Assembly: GCA_016715245.1 (NCBI GenBank)
Contig: JADKAS010000001.1
Span: forward strand, 372,001 to 436,000
Direction of reading: 5' to 3'
Origin: Saprospiraceae bacterium
GTDB taxonomy: Bacteria; Bacteroidota; Bacteroidia; Chitinophagales; Saprospiraceae
Length of the DNA stretch: 64,000 nucleotides
Below the pieces are notes generated by a model. It was not told the DNA's origin. It did not search any database and saw nothing but the letters and a program-made list of their open reading frames with translations. The position numbers and the translations under genes are program-made. This document shows positions 45,940 to 55,379 of this stretch, piece after piece (the stretch's first letter is position 1; every line of letters begins with the position of its first letter).

Positions 45940-46103
45940 ATTAACTATAATTTAACCAATTAAGGTTGTAATATGACAATTGAATATTAATCAATGTTTT
46001 TAATTTATAATGTAAAAATTCGTATTTTTAACAGGATTACATATTAATTAAAATACAAATATAATATGATTTATTTTATTATAATCAGTTTTCTTTTCTT
46101 TTT

Positions 46104-46135
46104 TTGACTTATTTAATCATATTCTTTTAATTTTG
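46104..46135 (+). promoter_or_regulatory. Putative promoter of the STAS-rnz genes
   Basis: TTG at 46104-46106, a 21-nt spacer and TAATTTTG at 46128-46135 match the Bacteroidota pattern. The implied leader is about 135 nt long. Confidence 0.4.
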
Positions 46136-46277
46136 CACTCTGTAAATTTTAAATTGATCAAAGTTTTTTTAACAATGGACACAGATTGACAATGACAACA
46201 TTTTAGCAAACTTCATTTAAATTGCAGATTTTTAAAATCAAATTGAATACATACTCATTAAAATTAAAAACATACAA

Positions 46278-46667
46278 ATGAAATATAGTTTGAACAAGGA
46301 AGAAAAATATACTGTTTTCCATCTCGATGAAGAAAACCTGAATTCCATTTTGGCTCCTGCTTTAAAGTCTGAGTTTATTTTTTGCCGCAACGAAGGAGTT
46401 AAAAATCTTATTTTTGACATGTCCTCTGTTAAATATGTTGATTCTTCGGGTTTGAGTTCGATCCTCACTGCAAATCGGCTTTGGAAGGATGAAGGACTTT
46501 TTATCATCACAGGCGTCGTTCATAATGCGGTTAAAAAGTTGATTGAAATTTCCAGACTTGAATCAATTTTAACCATAATTCCAACCTTACCAGAAGCAGT
46601 TGAGTATATAGTCATGGAGGAAATCCAAAGTGAATTAGGGATGGAATCTGACGATGACGACCTTTGA
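46278..46667 (+). CDS. STAS domain protein, anti-sigma-factor-antagonist-like
   Basis: A 129-residue single STAS domain with the conserved LIFDMSSVKYVDSSGLSSIL, where the SS pair marks the usual phosphorylated serine of SpoIIAA-like proteins. It starts at the ATG at 46278, and its acidic tail (ESDDDDL) overlaps the rnz start by 14 nt. No anti-sigma kinase gene is in the window, so its partner is unknown. Confidence 0.88.
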   Translation: MKYSLNKEEKYTVFHLDEENLNSILAPALKSEFIFCRNEGVKNLIFDMSSVKYVDSSGLSSILTANRLWKDEGLFIITGVVHNAVKKLIEISRLESILTIIPTLPEAVEYIVMEEIQSELGMESDDDDL

Positions 46668-47568
46668 GGTTATCATCTTAGGCTCCATGGCAGCCCTGCC
46701 ATTTAACGGGAAAATTACCAGTGCTCAGATTGTTCGGTACGATAATATATTTATTCTGGTAGACTGTGGAGAAGGAACACAAATGAATCTCCAGAAATAC
46801 AGGATACCACAAAATAAAATTAGTTGTATTTGTATAAGTCATTTACATGGCGATCATATTTTTGGATTGCCAGGACTATTATCTTCTTTTCAACATTCAC
46901 AAAGAAAGGATGCTTTATATATTTTCGGACCTGCTGGAATAAAATCTTATGTTGAAATGATTATTCAACTTACCCAACAATATATTTCTTTTGAGATTAT
47001 TATTAAAGAAATAGATCTGTCAGGGAAAATTCTAATTCACTCATTCCCCTTTTTTAATATGTACAGTTTTCCACTTGATCACCGGATTGAAACTTCAGGC
47101 TTTTTATTTGTAGAAAACCTTATTACAACCAATATTATAAAAGAGGTATTACACAAATACGATTTGACGATAGAACAAATAAAATTGCTTAAAGCCGGGA
47201 AGGATGTTTTTCTTGAGGACGGTACTACCCTCAAAAATGCACTAATAACTAAACAGCATACTTCTACCAGGAGTTATGCCTATTGTTCCGATACTGTTTA
47301 CAACGAGAAGACTATTACATATATTGATAGTGTTTTTTGTTTGTACCACGAAGCCACATATTTGCATCATTTATTGGATAAGGCAATTGAAAGAAAACAT
47401 TCTACCGCCCAACAGGCAGCTGAAACGGCTAAAAAAGCAAATGTAAAAAAACTTATTATTGGTCATTTTTCATCAAGGTACTATGATTTTAATGTATTGC
47501 TTGAGGAAGCCCGAGCGGTTTTTCCTGAAACATATCTGGCGTTGGAAGGACATACTTTTTCGGTCTAA
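46654..47568 (+). CDS. rnz: Ribonuclease Z
   Basis: A 304-residue metallo-beta-lactamase-fold nuclease for tRNA 3' ends. VDCGEGTQMNLQKY and ISHLHGDHIFGLPGL (zinc motif HxHxDH), YCSDTVYNEKTITY, HEATYLHH and the late KLIIGHFSSRYYDF match RNase Z. Its start overlaps the end of the STAS gene, which implies coupling. Confidence 0.94.
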   Translation: MTTFEVIILGSMAALPFNGKITSAQIVRYDNIFILVDCGEGTQMNLQKYRIPQNKISCICISHLHGDHIFGLPGLLSSFQHSQRKDALYIFGPAGIKSYVEMIIQLTQQYISFEIIIKEIDLSGKILIHSFPFFNMYSFPLDHRIETSGFLFVENLITTNIIKEVLHKYDLTIEQIKLLKAGKDVFLEDGTTLKNALITKQHTSTRSYAYCSDTVYNEKTITYIDSVFCLYHEATYLHHLLDKAIERKHSTAQQAAETAKKANVKKLIIGHFSSRYYDFNVLLEEARAVFPETYLALEGHTFSV

Positions 47569-47635
47569 AATACGTTCCTTCAAAATTTAACAAGAATTTA
47601 AGTTGCCGGATAAATGGGTTCGGAAATTTTTATTT

Positions 47636-47643
47636 TACTTTTG
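47636..47643 (+). promoter_or_regulatory. Putative -7 element (TACTTTTG) before comEC
   Basis: An exact TAnnTTTG match about 30 nt before the comEC ATG, with no well-placed -33 box. The position suits a short leader. Confidence 0.35.
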
Positions 47644-47672
47644 CAGTGTTAAAAAACTAATCAACTACTGCA

Positions 47673-49760
47673 ATGAAATGGACTTCATATCCTTTGGCCA
47701 GGATTGGAATATTTTTTATAGGCGGAATATTAATGGAACCACTTCTTCCGGATATTTCCACATGTACATTATTAGTAATTTGCCTGCTATACTTTTCCTT
47801 ATTGTTTTTAGCTAAAAAAGAATTAAATCTCCCTGTTATCCAGTCATTTTTATTGTTGGCATTTTCTTTTGTATTTGGTTTGTATGTGCACGAACAAAAA
47901 AATCAACTCATCCAAAATGCAAGACTGCCTGATAAATATCTGAAAATACAATGTATTGTAGAAAAAGATGTGGTAAAAAAAACCAAATATAAAACGATCG
48001 CTGATGTATTGTATTTTCATGATGAACGAGGTGATAAAATCAACCACAAAATTAGGATATTGCTTTATTTTGATATAAAAGACACCATTGTACAGACCTA
48101 CAAAAAAGGAGATATTATTTATGTAGAAGGTAAAATAAACAACATCTTTAATAATACCAATCCAGGGGCATTTGACCAGCAAAAATTTTATAAAAATAAA
48201 GGTATCCTTCAACAAGTTTTTGTCAAAATAGGGAATCATCAATTTTTGGGTCAAAATGTAAACGGATATCTGACCACAAACATTCTGAATATTCGGTCTT
48301 TTTGGAATCTTGCGATCCAACATTACATCAAAGAACCTGAAAGAAGAGCTATTATAAAAGCATTATTATTGGGGGATCAATCAGAAGTTGAAAACGAACT
48401 TTTTCAAAGTTTTTCTCAAACCGGTGCCATCCATGTGCTGGCAGTTTCTGGACTTCATGTCGGCGCCGTTTTATACATTTTTGTTTTACTCTTTACCTCC
48501 TGTAAAAAAAGGTGGATTCATATTTTTTTCAAACCATTTTTATTGACTTTTTTTGCACTGTCTTATGTCATTCTCACGGGTGCTTCTCCTTCTGTGATCA
48601 GATCTGCTATTATGTTTGGAATGGTGATCATTGGAAAAGAATGGTTCAGGAATAGTAATACTATCAACATTTTGTTTGTTTCTGCCATTTGGATGTTACT
48701 TTATGATCCTTATTATATCTACGATTTATCTTTTCAGTTTTCTTACTTATCTCTTTTAAGCATTATTTTACTGCAGCCTCAGATTAAACTATGGTATATT
48801 CCTGTTGGCAAAGGAACCACATATATTTGGGAATTAATATCTGTTTCTATTTCAGCTCAGATTCTTGTTTTTCCTCTTTCTGTGTACTATTTCAACCAAT
48901 TTCCCGTATATTTTATACTCAGCAATATCGTTGCCGTTCCGATGGCCATATTTTTAGTTTACGGTGGCTTTTTTATTCCGTTAATGTTTCAATTTGCTTT
49001 AGATATTGGTCATACCTACGCCTTTTTATACTCAGAAGTAACCGGAATCCTTATATATTTTATTCAAAAAATTCAGCATTTACCTGGGGCCTTAATAAAA
49101 AATGTCTGTATAGATTTTTACCAGGTATTGATTTGGTATGTGGCAATAATATATTTGTTAATCTATGGGGTAACTAAAAAATCAATCCATTTTTACGTAT
49201 TTATGGGATTGGTTTTTTTAGGAAGTTTGCCATTTTACACAAGAGATATTCATTACATTCAACAAAAAGGTATCTTTATATATGAATCAAAAAAAGGGCA
49301 TATTATTGACTTTGTTTTTGGGAAGACCTTTCTGGTATTAAAACATGAGGGTGTAAGTCAACAGACCGAAGAATTTACGGCTTCTAAAAACAGATTAATG
49401 CATGGAGCAGAACGATTAATCAATATTCGAGATTCTTTGAACTACAGTAGTTTGTTTTTCAAAAAAGAAAAGCAAGAGATAAACTTTTGTGGACTGAAAA
49501 TTTATGTTTTAGCAGAAAATCGGAATGTTGAAATAGAAAGCAGTGAGGTAGATTATCTGTTGGTTGGAAAAGGGAATAAATGTAAAGCTTCCTTTGTTCT
49601 GGAATACATAAAGCCTGACACTATTTTTTTACTTTCTTCGGTTGAAAAATATAAAAAAGAATCATGGCAAATCTGTGCAAAGGAAAATCAAATTCCGCTC
49701 ATAGATCTGACAGAAAGAGGTTTTTATAAAATCATAGCAAAAGAAGCGTGGTCAAACTGA
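47673..49760 (+). CDS. comEC: ComEC/Rec2 family DNA-uptake channel
   Basis: A 695-residue polytopic protein. After two or three N-terminal helices comes an extracytoplasmic OB-like part (KGDIIYVEGKINNIFNNTNPGAFDQQ), then the competence domain with GAIHVLAVSGLHVGAVLY and ILTGASPSVIRSAIMFG. The final ~150 residues are soluble and lack the zinc-site metallo-beta-lactamase motif, as in many Bacteroidota forms. It should carry single-stranded DNA across the inner membrane. The membrane-anchored HhH protein at 21150-22088 may be a functional partner. Confidence 0.92.
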   Translation: MKWTSYPLARIGIFFIGGILMEPLLPDISTCTLLVICLLYFSLLFLAKKELNLPVIQSFLLLAFSFVFGLYVHEQKNQLIQNARLPDKYLKIQCIVEKDVVKKTKYKTIADVLYFHDERGDKINHKIRILLYFDIKDTIVQTYKKGDIIYVEGKINNIFNNTNPGAFDQQKFYKNKGILQQVFVKIGNHQFLGQNVNGYLTTNILNIRSFWNLAIQHYIKEPERRAIIKALLLGDQSEVENELFQSFSQTGAIHVLAVSGLHVGAVLYIFVLLFTSCKKRWIHIFFKPFLLTFFALSYVILTGASPSVIRSAIMFGMVIIGKEWFRNSNTINILFVSAIWMLLYDPYYIYDLSFQFSYLSLLSIILLQPQIKLWYIPVGKGTTYIWELISVSISAQILVFPLSVYYFNQFPVYFILSNIVAVPMAIFLVYGGFFIPLMFQFALDIGHTYAFLYSEVTGILIYFIQKIQHLPGALIKNVCIDFYQVLIWYVAIIYLLIYGVTKKSIHFYVFMGLVFLGSLPFYTRDIHYIQQKGIFIYESKKGHIIDFVFGKTFLVLKHEGVSQQTEEFTASKNRLMHGAERLINIRDSLNYSSLFFKKEKQEINFCGLKIYVLAENRNVEIESSEVDYLLVGKGNKCKASFVLEYIKPDTIFLLSSVEKYKKESWQICAKENQIPLIDLTERGFYKIIAKEAWSN

Positions 49761-49772
49761 AGTAATGAGCGA

Positions 49773-51080
49773 TTAACTGATATTGTCATCCCAGTGTTTT
49801 TCTTTTGGTTGGTGCAGTTTACCAAACTTTTTACCAATCAAAACAGCCACCATGGCATCACCTGTAACATTGATGACTGTCCTCATCATGTCAAGCGGAC
49901 GGTCCACAGCAAAAATCAATGACAGACCAATGGCCATTTTGTCTGCAGGCAGCCCTAATGTTTCTAACACGATGACAAGCATTATGAGGCCGGCTCCGGG
50001 AACCGCTGCTGAACCTATGGAGGCAAGTGTTGCCGTCAGAATGATGGTCAACTGGTCTGCAAAAGTCAAAGGAAACTGAAGGGTTTCGCAAATAAAAACG
50101 GCCGCTACTGCCTGATAAAGACTGGTGCCGTCCATATTTATCGTTGCTCCCAACGGACAGACAAAGCTGGTCACTTCTTTATCCACGCCCAAATGTTCTT
50201 CCAGCCTTTCCATGGTTACAGGAAGCGTTGCGGCGCTTGAACTGGTGGAAAAGGCCAGCAATTGAGCCGGTACAATTCCCTTGTAGAACCAAATGGGATT
50301 TCTTTTGCAAATAAAGCTATAAATACGCCATACAGTATTAAAACAATCAGTAATCCAATAATTACGGTTATCATATACCACATTAAAGCAATAAATAAAT
50401 TGGAATCAGGTGTTTCTACAATCAATGGACATATAAGCGCAAATACGGCAAAGGGGGGCAAACAACATGATCAAATCTACCATTTTCATGATGACTTCAT
50501 TCAATCCGTTAATAAAATCCTTTACCGGCTTGGCGGAAGTATTGTCAACAAGTAATAAACCAATTCCGAAAAATACAGAAAAGAAAATCACTTTGAGCAT
50601 ATTGCCATTGCTACTTGCTGCTGCAAAAATATTATCAGGAACCATGTCCACAAGAAATTGCAAAGGGCCAATATTTTTTGTATCACTTGCCTGTTCCAGT
50701 TTTCCGGAAATCGTAGAGGCAAACGTTCCCGATATGGATTCCAGGGTTTCCTGACCAATGCCCAGCCCCGGATGTATGATATTGACTAAAACCAAACCTA
50801 CTATAACGGCCAATACTGTTGTTAAAACATATATAGAAAATGTCCATAAACCCATTAACTTAAACTTGTTAATGTCATGCAAATCTGAAACTCCCTTAAT
50901 CAGGGATGCAAAAATCAACGGAATAGCAATTAATTTAAGCAGATTGATAAAAATGACACCGAATGGTTTTATCCAATCACTCACAAATGATTGCCAACCA
51001 ATGGTCTTGAACAGTATTCCAAACACAATGCCCACTAATATTCCAATGAGTATTTTCCAATGCAGTGCTAATTTTGGCAT
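49773..51080 (-). pseudogene. Dicarboxylate/amino acid:cation symporter (DAACS/SDF family), two frameshifts
   Basis: Start MPKLALHWKILIG at 51080. The three pieces together have LLKLIAIPLIFASLIKGVSDL, then MLFAPFAVFALICP, the serine-rich AFSTSSSAATLPVTME, GATINMDGTSLYQ and late DRPLDMMRT, the family motifs in order. Frame is lost at the G6 run 50453-50458 (one extra base) and at T4 50303-50306 (one missing base). Correcting both gives 435 residues, typical for GltP/DctA-like carriers that import glutamate, aspartate or C4-dicarboxylates with Na+ or H+. Convergent with comEC, 12 nt apart. Confidence 0.88.
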
Positions 51081-51155
51081 ACTATTCTAATTTTTTGCAA
51101 AAGTAAAAAAAACAAATTAACTTGATACTATTTTAGGTATATTACATAAATCGTA

Positions 51156-51163
51156 TAACTTTG
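51156..51163 (+). promoter_or_regulatory. Putative -7 element (TAACTTTG)
   Basis: A TAnnTTTG match 21 nt before the ATG at 51185. Its position makes the ATG at 51185 the likely start and rules out an earlier TTG at 51161 that lies within the element. Confidence 0.4.
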
Positions 51164-51184
51164 TCTCAAGTAAACTTAATAAAA

Positions 51185-51616
51185 ATGCGTCGTCTTATTT
51201 TATCCTTAACTCTGATTGTCTGTGCTCAGATTATATATTCTCAGGAAGGAATCCATTTTGGAGGTGGTGTTGCCTATAATACTGATTCTTTGATGAGGGC
51301 GCTTGGTGTTCAGGCGAAATTTTCAGGATCCATAAGTGAAAAGTTTGTTCTCCACGGAAATGGTACGTATTATTTTAAAAAAGGTACATATTATGCAATT
51401 GACGGCGATCTGCATTATCAGTTTATAAATTTTAAAGATCAATTTCTTATTAATCCATTTGCAGGAATCAACCTAACCAGAACCACCAAAACAAATACTT
51501 CACTGAATCTGGGCATTGGTTTTGTTGTAATGCGGGAAAATTTTCATTATTATATTGAACCAAAGTTTATCGTAGATGATAGTCAGTTTATTATTTCAAT
51601 GGGTATAATGTTATAA
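51185..51616 (+). CDS. Small outer-membrane beta-barrel-like protein
   Basis: A 143-residue protein with a signal peptide (LILSLTLIVCAQIIYS) followed by alternating strands (GIHFGGGVAYNTD, FVLHGNGTYYFKKG, INLTRTTKTNTSLNLGIGFVV), ending in FIISMGIML. This fits a small eight-stranded barrel. The function is unknown. Its stop overlaps the glycerophosphodiesterase ATG by one base (TAATG). Confidence 0.7.
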   Translation: MRRLILSLTLIVCAQIIYSQEGIHFGGGVAYNTDSLMRALGVQAKFSGSISEKFVLHGNGTYYFKKGTYYAIDGDLHYQFINFKDQFLINPFAGINLTRTTKTNTSLNLGIGFVVMRENFHYYIEPKFIVDDSQFIISMGIML

Positions 51617-52494
51617 TGAAATGTGTATACCTGAACATTGGTTTTTGGTTGATGATTTGTTTCATGAGTTGTGATACAAATCCTAAAACCATTGATGTCC
51701 AGGGTCACAGGGGCTGCCGGGGACTTTACCCAGAAAATACCATTGAAGGATTTATGTATGCCATAAAGTTGGGTGTCACCACATTGGAATTGGATGTTGT
51801 GGTGAATAAAAATAATGAGGTAATCATTTCTCACGAACCTTTTTACCATCCGGATATTACCACTTTTCCTGATGGGATTATAACGGATGATAATGACATT
51901 AAAAAGTTTAATATTTATACAATGACCTTTGAAGAAATGAAGAGGTTTGATGTAGGTAAAAAAGTTCATCCCAGGTTTAGGAATCAGAAAAAAGTGGCCG
52001 CAGTCAAACCCAGATTAGAGGATTTGTTTAATACCCTAAAAGATAAAGTAATAAGATTCAATATTGAAATTAAACGGGTTCCGGCGGAGGACGGAGTTTT
52101 TCACCCTGAACCGAAAGTTTTTGTCGATCTTGTAATGAAGGAAATTAATCGTTTTAAACTGGAAAAGAAGGTAACTATTCAGTCTTTTGATATTTACACT
52201 TTACAGCTTATGAAAAATAAATATCCTGAAACGGAACTTGCTTTTCTCACCGATGATCTATGTTTTACTTTTGAAGAAAACATAAAAAGATTAGGTTTTT
52301 TACCTGAAATTTATAGCCCGGGCTATGATCTGGTAACCATTCCCTTAATTCGCTTATGCCATAAAAACCAAGTTAAAATCATACCCTGGACCGTCAATAA
52401 TACCGGTGTCATGCGAAAACTTATAAGGTGGAATGTGGATGGAATTATAACTGATTATCCTGACAGACTGATAAAATTATTAGATCAAAGATAG
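51616..52494 (+). CDS. Glycerophosphodiester phosphodiesterase family lipoprotein
   Basis: A 292-residue protein with a lipoprotein signal (LMICFMSC) and the GDPD TIM-barrel motifs VQGHRGCRGLYPENTIEG (catalytic His, and Glu of ENT), LELDVVVNKNNEVIISHEP (Glu and Asp metal ligands, second His), and WTVNNTGVMRKLIRWNVDGIITDYPD. It would hydrolyse glycerophosphodiesters in the periplasm. The start is one base inside the preceding stop, suggesting coupling. Confidence 0.93.
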   Translation: MKCVYLNIGFWLMICFMSCDTNPKTIDVQGHRGCRGLYPENTIEGFMYAIKLGVTTLELDVVVNKNNEVIISHEPFYHPDITTFPDGIITDDNDIKKFNIYTMTFEEMKRFDVGKKVHPRFRNQKKVAAVKPRLEDLFNTLKDKVIRFNIEIKRVPAEDGVFHPEPKVFVDLVMKEINRFKLEKKVTIQSFDIYTLQLMKNKYPETELAFLTDDLCFTFEENIKRLGFLPEIYSPGYDLVTIPLIRLCHKNQVKIIPWTVNNTGVMRKLIRWNVDGIITDYPDRLIKLLDQR

Positions 52495-52518
52495 AATGGA
52501 TGGTCTGACGGACATTTA

Positions 52519-53032
52519 TTATTTTTTATCGTCAATTGTATCGATGGTACTATGGTCCAATTCTTTTTTCTTTAAGATTTTTCTTTTCTTGATAAATTCT
52601 TCAGCCAGTATATCTTCATTTAAAGGTAATGATTTAACGTGCCTTTGGTATAATACTATCATGTATTCGACCATATCGTCCATATGCCACAATCCTTTTT
52701 CTCTGAGGTGATGAGAAAATCTTGAACCTTCCTGAAAATTCCAGTTATATTCCATCCAACGGCCTACGCCAAACCTAAGCTTTTTGCCTATAGTTGCTTC
52801 GTCACCTTTTTTTTAGTAAATCCTTCGCTTCCTGCGTACTTAACTTATCCAGTTCAGCCATAGCCTCAGGAATGTCTTTTGGAATATAAACGCCATAAAG
52901 CCTTGTTTTTTTTATGTTACTTTGATATAATGAATCACCGGATATTTTAGGTTTATCTGTTTGCTGAGCCATTATCGGATTCGTAAAGAAGACGATAATT
53001 ATTATAAGAATAAACGAAATTATTTTTACCAT
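52519..53032 (-). pseudogene. DUF6794-type secreted protein, one frameshift
   Basis: The first piece begins with a signal peptide (ISFILIIIIVFFTNPIMA) and YGVYIPKDIPEAMAELDKL. It ends falsely at DLLKKR. With seven rather than eight bases in the T8 run at 52807-52814, the frame continues as DLLKKGDEATIGKKLRFG and runs through GRWMEYNW, EGSRFSHHLREKG and VLYQRHVKSLPL to the end, giving 170 residues. The combined sequence matches proteins carrying DUF6794, of unknown function. It converges on the glycerophosphodiesterase gene 24 nt away. Confidence 0.72.
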
Positions 53033-53094
53033 CTTTTTTTTATTAATAACGTTTTTATAAGCATAATTTGTTACGTGATTTTATAATTTAAATT

Positions 53095-53865
53095 TTAACA
53101 CAGGGTTTTTTTAAGTTGTAAAAAATAATCTGGAGCTTTAAGAATTCGGGTACCGTACCAAGAAAACATTTCTCCGTCAACGAGAATAACTTTGGTGTGT
53201 GGTAAAATTTCTTCATAATGTTTTAGATGTCCGGCTTTAAAAGGGTAGGGTTCAGAACTTAAAAAAAGGTAATCCGGGTTTTTATCGATAAGATCCCGTT
53301 GGGATACCTCAGGATATCTGTTTATTTCTGAAAAAACATTTTTAAGACCTGCTTTTGTTAATAGGTAATGGATAAATGTATCATTTCCTACGGCCATAAT
53401 CGGGTCATTCCAAATCAGATAAGCCACTTTTTCTGATGAAAAAATTCCATCAATTGACAACCCCTTTATTTCGTTTACGATGTCAGCTCCTTTAAATTCG
53501 GATATATATACCATTAATTCTTTGATACATACAATTATATCATCGAGTGTTTTTATATCCGTTAAATAAACAGGTACATATTGAGAAATGACTTCAATGT
53601 CTGATTGTGTGTTTTCTTCTTTGTTGGCAATTACCAGATCCGGTTGTAAGGAAAACAACTTTTGGGTATTGACATTTTTTGTACCACCAACCACAGGAAT
53701 GGTTTTAATCAATTTTTTGGGATGGACACAGAATTTAGTTCTTCCGACAACCTGACCCAACAATCCGCCATCTAAAAGTAATTCCGTAAGGGAAGGAACC
53801 AAACAAACAATTTTTGCACGTTTAATCGATGTTTTTCTAAGATTGTTTGGATCCAACCAAGTCAT
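53095..53865 (-). CDS. BtuF-like helical-backbone metal-receptor protein without signal peptide
   Basis: A 256-residue protein of the periplasmic-binding-protein-like II type used for vitamin B12 or siderophores (VCLVPSLTELLLDGGLLGQVVGRTKFC, LFSLQPDLVIANKEEN, DPDYLFLSSEPY-like end). No signal peptide or lipobox precedes VCLVPSLTE, and no ABC transporter genes are near. It may be a cytoplasmic cobalamin-related protein. It is the last gene of the operon with signal peptidase I and its start overlaps the DUF1684 stop by 4 nt. Confidence 0.75.
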   Translation of the reverse strand: MTWLDPNNLRKTSIKRAKIVCLVPSLTELLLDGGLLGQVVGRTKFCVHPKKLIKTIPVVGGTKNVNTQKLFSLQPDLVIANKEENTQSDIEVISQYVPVYLTDIKTLDDIIVCIKELMVYISEFKGADIVNEIKGLSIDGIFSSEKVAYLIWNDPIMAVGNDTFIHYLLTKAGLKNVFSEINRYPEVSQRDLIDKNPDYLFLSSEPYPFKAGHLKHYEEILPHTKVILVDGEMFSWYGTRILKAPDYFLQLKKTLC

Positions 53866-54479
53866 TTTGTCTTGATTTTACCCGTATATTTTTTTTCTCC
53901 TGCCAATATTTTAAAATGAAGATGATTGGCAACCGGAGGGACAGGACAGTTATATCCTTCACTGTACGCACACCAGGGGTTATAACATTTGTTAAAATCC
54001 AACACCAGTGCATTATTTTTAATATCTGAAAGTAATACATCGAGGTATCGTCCTCCGCCATAGGTTTCCTCATCGTTGGTTTCATCTTTAAAAGGTAAAA
54101 ACAAATGATTTTTATACATTGGGTTTTCAGGTTTCTGAGCACTCTGATAGACTTCCATTACGACTTTTTTGTTGTCATGGGAAAAGGTAAAATAGCCATA
54201 AACCCGGTATGGTTTTGTAATTCCGCTATACGTCGGTATCTGTAGTATGGTTTCTTTAGTGTTTAGAATAAAAGTTGTCTTTTTTTTCCATTTTTTATCT
54301 GTTTCAAAAAAACTGATATTTTTAAGATCTGCCGAATCCAGTGGAGAACGGGGATTTGTAAGAAAAGAATTAAGGTATTCTTTTCTGTGACCCAATTGGT
54401 CATTTTTAAATTGTTTTTGGGTGTTGCAACTCCAGAAGAGAAAAAAGAAAAAAATTAAAGGCAAATGTTTTTGTATCAC
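53862..54479 (-). CDS. DUF1684 family lipoprotein
   Basis: A 205-residue protein with a lipoprotein signal (IFFFFLFWSC) and a DUF1684 body: LNSFLTNPRSPLD, the later FLPFKDETNDEETYGGGRYLD, and DFNKCYNPWCAYSEGYNCP, the conserved element with aromatic and cysteine residues. The function is not known. It starts 3 nt after the beta-propeller gene and overlaps the next by 4 nt. Confidence 0.85.
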   Translation of the reverse strand: MIQKHLPLIFFFFLFWSCNTQKQFKNDQLGHRKEYLNSFLTNPRSPLDSADLKNISFFETDKKWKKKTTFILNTKETILQIPTYSGITKPYRVYGYFTFSHDNKKVVMEVYQSAQKPENPMYKNHLFLPFKDETNDEETYGGGRYLDVLLSDIKNNALVLDFNKCYNPWCAYSEGYNCPVPPVANHLHFKILAGEKKYTGKIKTK

Positions 54480-54482
54480 TTC

Positions 54483-55379
54483 CTATTTTGTTTTAAGATT
54501 GACGACCACAATTCTGTCTCTTTCAGAAACTAGCCGGTTAATGTTTTTAATACCGTAATCCTCAAGATTGCAGACTAATGATGTTTGAGGTGGGAAAGTG
54601 GAGACATTCAACATTTTAATTTTACCTCCATTTGCAAAAATAATGTTGCCATTAGTTAATACTTCAAAGTCTTCCGTTTTTTCAGGTAAAACAGCTACTT
54701 CTTCGATGGATAAATCCCGAATATTATATTTTTTAACGGCATGTCTTCCGTCTTCACCTTTGACGGTAAAAAACAAATAACCATTTTTACATTTTAAACA
54801 TCTTCCTATGCCATTTTGAATAACGGAGACGGAACCCTTTTCAATATCGGCAAGTGCTAGTTTCGGAAGAGAATCAACTAAAAAAAGGGCTATCATTTTT
54901 GTATCAATCCACACATGGTAGCCAACGTTTCTAAGGTTTGGAAGCATATTTATACCATGATTTGACCTGTCCAGAGGGTAAGACCATAAAGTTTGTGTAA
55001 TTCCATCCTTTTCGATTCTTACTACAGAAATGGATGTTTTGTCAGGAGTCAGTTGTGGAGAAAATTCACTTATTCCTTCCGTTTTTGTTAAGTAAAAGTA
55101 TTCTCTGTCAAAAAGGTTCAGTTTTACGATATCAGTTTTATTATTTGAATCGCCGGAGGTAACGTATATATTTTGGTAGTCCTCAAAATAAGGTTGATTA
55201 TTGTACTTGTCAGCATTGAAAGAGGACAGTAATACAGGTTTGTTGATGAGAATGTTTTTCTGATTCCACTTTACATTACAAAGATAGATATCTGATGCAG
55301 GCAACTGACCCATTAATGAAGTGCCAGATACCACCAAACCAATAATAACCAATCCGGTTTTACAAATATTTGTTATCAT
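54483..55379 (-). CDS. Secreted TolB-like (PD40) beta-propeller protein
   Basis: A 298-residue protein with a signal peptide (GLVIIGLVVSGTSLMG) and WD40-like PD40 blades (YLTKTEGISEFSPQLTPDKTS, SVSVIQNGIGRCLKC, DFEVLTNGNIIFANGG). It resembles TolB-type propellers but is short. It overlaps the signal peptidase gene by 4 nt, so it is coupled to it. The function is unknown. Confidence 0.75.
   Translation of the reverse strand: MITNICKTGLVIIGLVVSGTSLMGQLPASDIYLCNVKWNQKNILINKPVLLSSFNADKYNNQPYFEDYQNIYVTSGDSNNKTDIVKLNLFDREYFYLTKTEGISEFSPQLTPDKTSISVVRIEKDGITQTLWSYPLDRSNHGINMLPNLRNVGYHVWIDTKMIALFLVDSLPKLALADIEKGSVSVIQNGIGRCLKCKNGYLFFTVKGEDGRHAVKKYNIRDLSIEEVAVLPEKTEDFEVLTNGNIIFANGGKIKMLNVSTFPPQTSLVCNLEDYGIKNINRLVSERDRIVVVNLKTK

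Larger units (their letters stand above)
45784..46277. other. 494-nt intergenic region between clpC and the STAS gene
   Basis: Very AT-rich, no coding potential of note on either strand. It holds a nested inverted repeat (45891-45939) towards clpC and a candidate promoter (46104-46135) towards the STAS gene. Confidence 0.8.

Noticed and set aside
45784..46277. tRNA, small RNA or CRISPR in the longest intergenic region
   Set aside because: No cloverleaf, no direct repeats with regular spacing and no GC-rich structure were seen.
47850..48323. 157-codon minus-strand ORF inside comEC
   Set aside because: It is a shadow of the well-supported comEC frame; its composition is that of reversed membrane-protein codons and no family is evident.
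51161..51184. TTG start at 51161 for the small barrel protein
   Set aside because: It lies inside the TAACTTTG -7 element; the ATG at 51185 begins a proper signal peptide.
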